Both the position numbers and the translations under genes were made by a program. From contig CM076270.1 in the NCBI GenBank assembly GCA_038380795.1, positions 24,506,001-24,570,000 on the forward strand: 64,000 nt of DNA, read 5' to 3'. How positions within the stretch are numbered: the first letter of the stretch is position 1; each line of letters begins with the position of its first letter. Below, piece by piece: positions 48,460 to 58,829 of the stretch. Under the pieces are notes generated by a model. It was given only the letters and a program-made list of their open reading frames with translations. It had not been told where the DNA came from and searched no databases. This stretch comes from Pyrocephalus nanus (Eukaryota; Chordata; Aves; Passeriformes; Tyrannidae).

Positions 48460-51030
48460 GGATAAATGAAGAAAAGGCAGCCGGTTTCTGCCTGGTGTTT
48501 CTGCAGGAGAACTGGGGTTTGGAGCTTCTCTTTCAGTCCTGGGCCATGAGGAGTCATTATAAAGAATAACAAGCAACAGGAGTGGGATTTGGCAATTCCT
48601 TGGCCGTCTTTGAAAAGGCATCATCCTCTGCCTTTTGCTAAGATAGTTGACTGCAGCAAGTGCTGTGATGGATAATTTACACTGGGGTGTGATTTTAACT
48701 TATAAACAGGATTCCAAGAGACTTGTTCTGTGGGTTCCTCCCTAATTTTTAGTGTCCTTTCCCCCTTAAATCATGGCATTAGTTACATATAAACCTCAAA
48801 ACATTTGTCACTGGTATTAACAGTGCAATATTTTCAGTTACCTGCTATTTTTCTGTTAATCTAGCAATATTTCCACTTATTTTTGTTCAGCTGCATCTAT
48901 GTTAGTGTCTTATTTTCTTTTTATTTTTTTCTTAAACTAGCTATTAAAACATTAAAAGTAATTACCTTTTTCTCATCCGAGGATGGAGCAATCTGAACAT
49001 CTGGAATGTGTTTTTCTTTTCATGTATTCATTTTGAAAGTTTTTCTTGGGTATTTTTTAGGCAGCTAGTCTTATAAGTCATTAGTATTTTGAGACTCATA
49101 ATATTAATTTGTAGATGGATTTGGAGGCAAATCTGTCAGTAAACAGGGTATTGGAGTGTAGAGTTCATTCTGCATCTGAGCACACATTACACCATGTTAA
49201 GATACGGAATGTCTGGAATGTTGCTCTTAAGGACAGTGGTGACATTCACTGGGAGATGGCTTTGAAGTAGGCAAGTCAGTTGAATAAGTAAGTTCATAAT
49301 AATCCTGTTTCTAACATTGCTTGGCACAGCATCATCATTAAAGAGCTCTCTCTGCACTGAAGAAATGAACCGGAGGTCAAATTTTCTGAGCTGGTATTTG
49401 AATTTCTTGTACCAGTTCCTTTTATTTGAAATATATGTTCCTATGGTTAAATGTGATATAATGACATTACCAGAGAGCTAAGGTTTCCAGAAAACTAGCA
49501 GTTAGTCTAGAAATAATTACTCATATTTAAAATATAAATCTAAGAAAGAAAAACTGAAATATATGCTGAAGTATTTTTTTAAATTTCATGTTAATATACT
49601 CTTATTGTTTTTGAAATGATATCGTATTCTTTAAAGCCTCAAATGTGTCATTTTAATTATCTGAAGGGAAAGATATATATGCTTTTCTAGTGGATTAATG
49701 GATATCAAGTGTGCTTTTCATGTTTTTTCTTTTCATGTATCAGGGAACTGTGGGTTATTTGTAATGATTTGTTTTTCAGAAAGATTGAACATGGTTATTT
49801 CTTCCTAATGTTCAGTGGATATTATGGTATACTTATATAAAATTGGAAGCACTAAGGATAAAGCATTGGCCAGAGGAAAATAAGGTACTAAATTAAATGA
49901 GGACTTGGTAATGAACTGGAAAATAAGAATTTGGACTATAAATCATTCCTTTTACTATGACCCTGGATATATACACGTTTTGAAAATCACAAAGACCAAA
50001 GAACGGGCCAAAAAAAAAATTAAGTATCCCTGTGTCACATCCAATCAAAACAGAATTCTTTTTTAATATTACAGTATTGTATTGAGCACCTCCACAGAGA
50101 TATTAGAAACATGTCATGTTTTTAACGTTAAGGTTAGATTATATTTACTAGATTCAAGATTGATCTTATGTTCTGTATTTAATCATGTCTATAAGTGGTT
50201 ATTTCCTTCAACAGCACGTTCATTAACAATTTAAAGAGCTGCAGCCACCTTGAGAGGAAAGGACCTGCAGTTTTCTTGTAGTTTTCTTATGGACTTATTT
50301 TCCCCTTTGGAGACTTATTTCAAATTTCCTTGAGCTCCAAATCCTGCTGCTGTTTCTGAGGGCTCCAGAGAAGGTATAAAGATAGAATCAGGTCTTTTGT
50401 GAAGCCTTATGTGTTTCCTGATGCTGAGAGCTGGAATTTGGGTGGTAATTACGTGGCTGTCTTTTCTGCAGTGGGGTATTGAACATGTACTAAACTACCA
50501 GTGCTGTGCACAGCCAGTACTGTTCACAGTTTAAAGCTGCAGCATTTAGGGTTAATTCATTGCTCTCAGTTTTATTTCCCTAATGACATAACCTTTCAGA
50601 AGAAGCCTCTTTACATTGCTTTTATACTCTAAAAGAAAGTTTGTTATCAGAGAATTGGATTTTCAGTATGGTCAATAAAACTAAGACTAAACTACTCATG
50701 GATCAGCATAATTTTCTCCTCTTTTCCCCACTGCTTTATCACCCTTTAGAATTCCCTTGAGTAGCCTAAAACCCCCAACCAGGAAAAGCAAATGTAATCA
50801 TCTCATGTGTAAGCTGGTATAGGGTAGGAACTGTCTGTCCATGATGGAATTTCACAATATTACTGAGATCTAGAGTGGGGAACCTTTGTTTTGGTGAGCA
50901 AAAGTGTTATTTAGAAAACTAAGGATCCTGGTGTTCAGGTGCATGTGTAAAAAGTGAGAGTCGTGGATTCACATTAATTTTTGCTGATGAAGCAGGGACT
51001 GGAATGTGAATCTTTCTCTGTTTCACATTT
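48460..51030. other. AT-rich unique sequence, no supported gene
   Basis: Two and a half kilobases without a gene. A 44-bp minus-strand block at 48457-48500 has acceptor- and donor-like ends but is too short to support. AATAAA-like words are frequent by composition. An inverted-repeat word GCTGTGCACAGC occurs at 50503-50514. Confidence 0.5.
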
Positions 51031-51033
51031 CAG

Positions 51034-51168
51034 TGCCAGGTGCCCAGGCTGCTACTCTCATGTACGGCCGCTTGACTATGCTGGGAAAATGTTCCTATTC
51101 TGTCAAAATATTGCAATATTTACTGTCACTGCTGGAGTGTCATCTGCCCCAAGTGACTGTCTGGGAAA
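51034..51168 (+). other. Candidate exon, 135 bp, two open frames
   Basis: A strong acceptor (CTTTCTCTGTTTCACATTTCAG ending 51033) is paired with a weaker donor (GGGAAA|GTAGAA at 51168/51169). Two frames are open across all 135 bases. One continues an ATG at 50981 without splicing and includes the Cys-containing RCPGCYSHVRPLDYAGK. The other reads QAATLMYGRLTMLGKCSYS then LQYLLSLLECHLPQ, amphipathic and helix-like. In the first frame the exit phase matches candidate exon D. No homologue is recognised. Confidence 0.2.
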
Positions 51169-51359
51169 GTAGAAGGTTTGGTTTGGAAATAAAAGATTTT
51201 AACTTTATATGTCTCGGTTTCTTATATCCAAAGCAAAAATTTAAATATTTAATCCTTATGATTTACAGTTTTGCCTAATTCAGGGTAAAATGAAAAGTGG
51301 TTCACAAGTTTGGTTGTGGTTTCACACCTACTGGCACCAAACTGATCAAGCTGATAGAC

Positions 51360-51488
51360 TTTTTATTTTTCTTGGTTTTTTGTTTGTTTGTTTGTCTTGT
51401 TTTGTGTTTGGTTTGTGGTTTTTGTTTGGTTTTTGTTGGTTGGTTTTGTTTGTTTGTTTCTTTGTTTGTTCGTTTGTGTGTGTGTTCC
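51360..51488 (+). repeat. T/G low-complexity tract with TTTG repeats
   Basis: About 130 bases composed almost wholly of T and G, with several TTTG and TTGG units, ending in a short GT run. Overlapping frames translate to Phe/Cys/Leu/Val strings and are artefacts. Confidence 0.9.
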
Positions 51489-52719
51489 CCCTGCCCTGTG
51501 AAATCAGCTCTTTATTTTAACTCATTCCAGTAAGGGCTCTGGCAGCACAGTGAAAGGCCAGAATAGGAGGTTACTGGTATAGGTTTTTTTGATTTTGTTT
51601 TGAAACACTTCCATCTGCAGCAAAATTGGTGTGTGGCAATGTCTGCATTAAGATTATCCCTTGTGCAAACAGTTCTTTTGCTAAGCTATTATAGTGGGAG
51701 ATAACAGCACAGATAACTTTGCGTGGGAGAAGTCTCTCGGAATTGAGTCTAATTATTTACTTACCTTTCTGTGAGATAATAGTGCAAGAGTTCATACTTG
51801 TTTGCTAAAACAACGATTTGAGTTGTCACCTTGCTTCTAATCTATTAGCTATTATTTCTAATATCTGGAATAATTTTCCATGTGTGACTTCTAACTGGAA
51901 TGAGTTCTGTCAGTACAGATATTCCTTAGTCTTGGATGCCTCATTCAGAAAATTATCAAAGACCTTTTCAGATTAGAAAATAACCAGCAAGATCAAATAC
52001 TTTGTTTCTGGGAGAAAGTATAAATATGAGGCCATATTTTAAAAGATAATATAAATTCAGCATGTTCACCCCCCTCAAATAATACACCAGATATTAAAAT
52101 TAAGAACAGAATATTGGAAAGAAAAAGGGAAAAAAAAATAATACCAAAGACCACAGCCTATTTATCAGATGTGTGTAAACCACTATATTCAAACCACTGA
52201 TTAAATGACTCAGCTGTCAGACCTGAAGGATACCAGCACATCTGGAGTTTGGCCCCATCTTTTACAGGTCAGCCACAGGATTTAGTCCACACACTGCTGT
52301 GTTGTCATGTTGAACATGTTCTGCTCACAAAACACTGGCAGGCTCTGGCTTTGAGAGGCCTCTCTGAAATGAATGCAAACACAGCTTTCGTGGTTTATGG
52401 CTCATTTCACTGGGATGGCAAAAATCATCCTGCTGACCCAGAATAACTACCAAGAGATGCTCTAGAAAATGAAGCATTTGTGACTTGTGCTGACACAATT
52501 TTAGATCCATTTAACACCAAAACTGTGTGGGTTTTTTTCTAGCCCGATTCTCTGAATGTTGGGGCTTTTTTTAAATAAGCCTCAGTAGTAGAGATAGTAA
52601 TAAAACATCTATGCACTGGAAACAGCCTCTGAAGGAAAGTGTGTATGGTATGATTTTCTGAGCTCTCTGATATTTGTGTCTCTTTTGTGTTTTTTGTTTA
52701 CAAATGTTGCCTTGCTCAG

Positions 52720-52784
52720 TGCCTGGCAAACCCAAGGCCAGCTGTCTCCTCCTGAGCCTGCCAGCTTGTACAATCAGTCTCCAG
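52720..52784 (+). other. Candidate exon D, 65 bp
   Basis: The acceptor is strong (a T-rich region, then TTGCCTTGCTCAG ending 52719) and the donor is close to consensus (TCTCCAG|GTAGGT at 52784/52785). Two frames are open: one reads AWQTQGQLSPPEPASLYNQS, the other PGKPKASCLLLSLPAC. The first leaves one base, which fits the two-base entry of candidate exon E. The size is small but normal for an internal exon. A non-coding exon is equally possible. Confidence 0.28.
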
Positions 52785-54628
52785 GTAGGTCCAGCACCTT
52801 CAGAGAAATGTCTTTCCCAGAGTGTCTGACAGAGAATTGTGTGCTAGAAAGTTCACCAGTCCCCTAAGGGGGGATGAGTGTTTGCTAAACCAACATGAAA
52901 TTACTTTTTCTCCAACCATAATTTAATAATGAAGTAAAGTCAAGTTCATTGTAATTAAACACAAAGCAAACAGATTCTCCTGTGCTGGGGAGCAGGTGCT
53001 GTGCAGGGAGACAGCAAGAGCTACCTGCAGCTTTGGCTCAGCTTCAAGTTGTTTTCTTTGGGCTGTGAACTGAACCACCAGGATGTTCTGCTCAGGTGGC
53101 AGAAATGGAAGTGATTCTCAGGTAATTTGCCTCTTTCAGCCACTCTGTCTTTACGTTAAAATCCTTTTTGGAAACAAAGTCTTGCTTCATCTGTTCCCCA
53201 TCTTCCTGGGGATCTCAGGAGAGTGAATGCATCTTTAGGGACTAAGGGTTACTCTGACTCTTGATAATTAAATTCAGCAATAAAGTAAGATTTAACCTGT
53301 CTACTAATGAATTATCACTCTTGTGGTAGTACTTGATGTGTAAAGGCCCTGTGAGTGCCACTTCCTGATGATAGAGGTGAGAAAATTTAAATGTATCCAG
53401 GTACAGGAGTATTTGGATGCACACTTCTATGTGAGTATGTATTTTTTAGCATTTATTGCACTGGATACGTTTTCTGTAAATGGAGGAAAAAAGAGTAGAG
53501 GCTTCTACCTTTTTTTAGGCACTGACTGAAAATCAGATAATAAAGCACTGTATTCTAATGCTTTCCCATCCTATCTCAGTGGCAGTCATTGTTTTAGAAA
53601 AATCTGGACTAAAAGCTTTTCAAAAAATCTATTTTCAAGCAGTTATTTACTAATGTTTCCAATTATATTACATCCTCAGCTTTGGCTGGGCAAGACAGGG
53701 GGAAAAAGATGAATGGCAACTAACTGAAATGAAATGTTCTTTCTAATTACATAATGCTAGAAATGAAAATGATTTGTTATGTTGTGACTTTAAGTCTTCA
53801 TTCCAGTTCTAATAAACCTTGCATAAAAATCCCCTTATTATGAAAGAGATTTGTTACAGCAGAGTAGCAGAACAGTTTATTTTTAACAAATAAGATGCAA
53901 AAAAATCTATGAGGGCTCTGAGAGCATAAGACATGATTCAATAAATCCCTGACTTCTTCAAGAAACATCTCAGTGCTTCGTGGCCTCATGAACTCGGTGT
54001 GTGTGGAGACTTCACTGCCATTCTGCAGGCACTCCTCTGGCATTTAAAACAAGCTGCTTTTCAGGGAGTGGTTGCCCAGAAAAAAGTTTCTCAGAAGTTT
54101 AGGTGCCCTGCTGTACTTTTACTGACTGTCTTTATTGTGGGACAATAACACCTGTAGAAATTCAACATACTGAAGGGGTTGGAGTAATTGGAGTGGCTTT
54201 GTGGGCTTTATGTTTTGGTGATGCAACTGAGGGATAAATAGGTAAAGCAAAAGGGAAAGGGAATCATTCATTAAGGATATATTTGGTGGACTCCTGGTTA
54301 TTAAAGGCTTTAAGTCGTGCTTCAGAATCAGATGGATGTTTTGACAAGTTTAAAAGAAGAAAGCCAGTGTATGAGAAAGAATATTTTTGTTCTTGTTGAA
54401 ATTGTCTTGCTAAGTAAATATTGATCAGATGCTGCAAAACCCTGTGGCTGAATTCATTCCATTTGAGGAGAGGGAGGAGGAAAGAACTGCCTCAGGCTAC
54501 TGTAGCTTATAAAACTATGATGAGAAAATAGGCATGTACTGTACTTTCAGCTGGGATGCTGGGACAAAAAAAAGGAGTTTTGAGAAAAGTCCTTTGAACC
54601 TATGAAATTCTCTCTCTCCATCTTGCAG

Positions 54629-54773
54629 GTTTATTGATCAGGCCCACTCCAGCTGCAGATGAAGCCTGCAGGGGAAGAAGCAGATCCTCGGTCTGTCTCT
54701 GCAGATGTTCTGACATTATTGGCTCTGTAAGCGGTGTAGCTGCTCAGTGGTCATGGGGGGAGAGCTGGGCAAG
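54629..54773 (+). other. Candidate exon E, 145 bp
   Basis: A near-ideal acceptor (TTCTCTCTCTCCATCTTGCAG ending 54628) and a good donor (GGGCAAG|GTGAGA at 54773/54774) bound this block. One frame is open throughout, with Cys/Arg/Ser-rich content (ACRGRSRSSVCLCRCSD); two others stop within 11 codons. Separately, an ATG at 54753 in strong Kozak context (G at -3 and +4) reads MGGELGK to the donor in phase 0, with a Gly2 of the kind found in N-myristoylated proteins. It is 1.8 kb after exon D. It is the best-supported single exon candidate here, but its function is unknown. Confidence 0.3.
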
Positions 54774-57111
54774 GTGAGAGCTTGTTTTGTCCTCTCAGGT
54801 CTCTTACTCCACATTTTAAAAATTTTTAAAAGCTTGTGAAATCTCTTGTCATATCTCATAGAGCTTAGCCACACCAAAGAGCTGGTTTCCAGTGACAGCT
54901 TTGAGTTCCCTATATGCTGTGAAATTCAGCCCAAAGTACTTTGCTGTTCCTGTGTCTGTTTAATTGTCTTCCCATGACACTTTTTTCATGCCTCTGTGTG
55001 TAATTTTGGTCCCATGTCTTTTGTAAGGGACAGAATTCTCAGCTGCTGAAGTTTGTACCGCACACAGAGTGGTTTTTTTTGACATCCAGTTTCTCCTGAG
55101 ATCAGCAATTGATGTTGTGAAAAGGACAAAACTGTTTCAGTCTTTGATGTTGCTCTGAATATGTTTAAGCTTTTATAGTTTTTAAAATTATATTTTTTCC
55201 TATGCTGAATCTTTGCATATTTAAAATCATTCCTTAATCTCTTAATGACATGCAAGATTTCTGGAAGTCTCTGTAATCTAGTGGCAACAGTAAAAGAACA
55301 CCTAAACTAAACACAACTTGAAGTATGTGGGTTAAAATAGTGCATTAAACAAACCAGGTTTTATTATGTAAAAACTTCTGTTACCTATGAAAATATTTCA
55401 ATTTTTTGCAGTTATGCCTTGAAAAAAAAGGCTTAGTTTGACAATAAAAGAATTATCATCTTCCAATCATAATTTTTTTTGAGCTGTGCTTCTCATCTTG
55501 CCATATTCCTTTGAAGTTCCAGTGCAGTCTTGAAAATCATCAGCAGTGGCCCAGTGCTGCCTCTCATCTTCTCTGTGCTGCATTTGGCTACTGGCTGTGT
55601 TTTCTCTTTCTAGCCAATCAACTCTAAATTTTAAGGGAAGATGATTTAACTTTCCTATTGCACACTCGAAGTTTGCATCTATTTGGCATTTTCAAGATTT
55701 TTTTCCCTCTGTTCCTTCTTCAGTTTTCTGAAAAGCCTTTCATTATTACCCTCCCTGTTCTGAGACAGAGCACTGAACAGCCACCCTCCTTGGATTTGAT
55801 AATGATTTTTCTTTGTATTTCATAGTACTTTACTGACAGTGACAGTTCAACCCTGTAATCATCTGCATGGAGAAAAGTAACAAAACCAAATATGTTTTTC
55901 AGGAATTTCACCTGTCTGTAATCTTTATGCTAAACCAGTTTGGTTTTAAAAGAAACAATCCTTCCTATTGAGTTCCTGTGCTTCATAAATCCTATGATCA
56001 ATATCTAATAAATAAATAATGACACAGCATCAGGATTAGCTCCAAGGAGGGATTAGTACTAGGAATTATGTCTGCAGTAAATAATCACTTGTAATTATAG
56101 AAAAGAAACTGATCTAAAACATGGAACTCATGGAAACAGTAAAGTTCTAGACATCAGATTTGTGATAATCTTAACGTGAGACCTGAATTATTCACGGGAA
56201 TCAATAAATGCTACTGTAAAGAAAGATGTGACCAAGCACTACATATCACACAAAATGTTAATAACTTTTTCAGAAATTCCTCCAAGGCAGAAAAATTAAG
56301 CTTATTTTGACAGTTCTATGAGCATTTTCCGTGTATTACAAGTTTTGGAGAAATTTGAATTTTTAAGTGAGTTTGAGCCATCCTACCTTCCTCAGCCTAC
56401 TTCTGTTGAAGAAATGTGGAATCTTCCTTGGGAAAACAAACAGATTAAATGGAGTCAAGGTATTTCATTTTTCTTTCGTAATTACCAGAAATTAATATAT
56501 TCTTAATTATCAAATATGTTCTTCCCTGAGAGGAGTTAAAAAACACAGGATATTTATAACCTTTCCAGTCAAGTTTTACATGCACTCTGACTAAACTGAA
56601 AGTAATCGTCTCACTGCACGAGCTTGCTTTTGTTAAAGAAGCATTTTATGGGTGCCCTTGAACCAACAGGCAGTAACATCACTTGCTGACTGCATGGCAA
56701 CAGCAGAGCTCCTTAGCTTCTTTATTTTAAATACCATTTACACAGCACAATATACAACTTGTTTTCAGCTGTTATCTGATCTGGAACACATACAGTAATA
56801 CCCAAGGCTGGCATCCACGTCTGCTTTTTATCACTTCCAGACTCAGCATATCAGTGTTTTCTGATTGCCTTATTTTTAAGCTAAATTCAGCAAGAAATGT
56901 TCCCTGAAGATCTAAATTGGGCAGGAAGGTATTGCTTTGTTATGACAACCAAGCATCCCTTCTCACCCACATGATCCTTTCTCATTTCAGTTTATTGCTT
57001 TTTTTACTTGTACTTCTTACTTTTGAAATATATAGTAAAGTTTAATCTCCAGTATAAAAAGATCTTTATCTCTCTGTTTCCATTTCTTTACACTATATGT
57101 TCTACACACAG

Positions 57112-57284
57112 CAGCCCCTTCCTCTCACCTACAAACACAAGAAAAATGGATTCTCTTGTAAATGCAAAAATTATGGTCTCATGCAGGTTCAGTTCCTGGG
57201 TGGAAGACTGACCTTTCTGGAGGTCACTGGGACTCATCTGCCCCCTGACACTGCCTCCTCCAGCCCAGCACTGCTGATCCACAG
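57112..57284 (+). other. Candidate exon F, 173 bp
   Basis: A pyrimidine-rich region leads to the acceptor CTACACACAG ending 57111 (alternative CAG three bases later). The donor is CCACAG|GTAACT at 57284/57285. The phase 0 frame is open for all 57 codons, including KKNGFSCKCKNYGLMQVQFL and GRLTFLEVTGTHLPPD, and leaves two bases. It is compatible with the ATG-started phase 0 reading of exon E. Another frame, compatible with exon E's long reading, stops at TGA 57209-57211. The two alternatives cannot both be translated. No family is recognised. Confidence 0.27.
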
Positions 57285-58628
57285 GTAACTCTGGGTCTGC
57301 TGGCTCATAATCATGAATGTCATTACCCACCTTTGGAATTTTTCGTAAAAGTTGGTTTGGGCTCATAATTTGCAAGCTGGGTTTGTAGCCACGTGATTCA
57401 GTGTTGCTTGTAAGCTTCAGGGAGGGTTTAAGGCTTGTTTATCATATTTGTGCTGGCTCTCAAACAGCCATAGGTATTTGGGAGCTGGACAGTGTGCAGA
57501 CATCGTAAATCTGCTGAGTTTCATAGTTTGAAATCGCTGTAACGGAGAGATCTAGAGATTAATATTTTCCTTTCTTCAGAAAAAAGATATCCTTCAGGCT
57601 ATGCAGTGAACTGAAGAAACTTATCACTACTATGTACTGAGCCATGAGATGGCAAGAATATCCTTAAGCTTTGAGAAATAGCTCCAGAAATGCATCACTA
57701 GATATTATATTAGAAAGCACACATTATAATATTCATTACAGTAGTAGGATGTGAACTGCATGTTATTGTAAAGGAAAATCCAATTTGCTGCCTAGTGCCT
57801 TCAATTTGGTTTTGACAAGTGCTCAATCTTTTGCTGTGTTTTGCTTTCTACATTTATCTTCCTGGGCATGTACTGTAATGTCTGCTTAGGGCAAAAACAA
57901 TAATATTTTCATTTAATTAGAGAAAAAGCTCATGTATTCACTGTGCTTACTAGGTACAACAATATGAAAACAAACCCCAGTTGCTAAAGATCCATTTGAC
58001 AATAGGAAATAGATTCCGACTTTTTAATTTAGGCATAAAACTGCAGAGGGCAAATAAGGAATGCAGATTTACTGAGCTGTACCATTTATTTATGAGTGGT
58101 TGCAAGGGAGTGATCTGCAAAAACCCATATTATTTTACCAGCAGTGGATGAACTTAAGAGGGTATAAAAGATTTTGTATCAGACCCTTGCAGAACAACTC
58201 CGGAAAGTTAATTGATTTAATAATCAAGCTTATTTGGCTTTGTTAAAAATTTGAGAACCCGGGTTTGTCTTAATTTCTGCAGTGAGTATTTCCTCAAAGT
58301 GGAGAATATTTTTAATTACATCGAAGTTGGCTGCTTTGGAGTCTAGCTCACTGCAAGCCATGGAAAGAAGGGAAAGGAGAATTTCAATTAAAATTCAGCC
58401 AGATCTTAACACTTCTGCTAAACTGTCCTTAAAACAATACTGTGTGTTCAAAGGGAAACTAGTCTTACCAAAATTTGGATTGTTTTAGATCTGAGGTTTG
58501 TTTTGCTTGATGCTCTAACTGATAACCTGAATTTGTCAAAAAATGTCAAAATAAAATGTTCTGTCTTGCTCATTGTAATTTGAAGTGTGGTAAAAATGCA
58601 CCCCTAATTTTCCTCTGTTTTTCCTCAG

Positions 58629-58728
58629 AAGTAAGTGTGCTCGTTTTGGACAAGCTCCTCTGATTTGCACCTCCAGGGGTCTCCTTCACAAGACACGTGT
58701 CTCAGATTTTAGAAACCGGAGTTTGTAG
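58629..58728 (+). other. Candidate terminal exon G, to first in-frame stop
   Basis: A very strong acceptor (AATTTTCCTCTGTTTTTCCTCAG) ends at 58628. Entering with the two bases left by exon F, the frame runs 32 codons (SKCARFGQAPLICTSRGLLH in part) to TAG at 58726-58728. AATAAA follows at 58822. A donor-like AA|GTAAGT sits only two bases after the acceptor, which could interfere. With exons E and F this would give a protein of roughly 97 residues without known domains, or simply the end of a non-coding RNA. Confidence 0.25.
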
Positions 58729-58821
58729 AATTTTTTTGCTATGAAGCTCACAGAATCAGGTGAGCTGACCACACTGACCTAGAAAACCACTTTTATCCCA
58801 ACACCTTCACCTCGTTTCAGA

Positions 58822-58827
58822 AATAAA
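58822..58827 (+). terminator. Candidate polyadenylation signal AATAAA
   Basis: A canonical AATAAA lies about 95 bases after the stop codon of candidate exon G, followed by an A-rich stretch and then T-rich DNA. AATAAA is frequent by chance in DNA this AT-rich, so its weight comes only from position relative to the candidate exon chain. Confidence 0.2.
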
Positions 58828-58829
58828 CA

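Noticed and set aside
48457..48500. 44-bp minus-strand block with CTCCTGCAG acceptor and CCTTG|GTAAGT donor
   Set aside because: The splice-like ends are good, but it is very short, isolated on its strand and without a partner exon. It shows how often such pairs arise by chance.
51765..51804. 40-bp minus-strand block with GAAAG|GTAAGT donor
   Set aside because: The donor is strong but the acceptor is weak. It is too short and isolated to call an exon.
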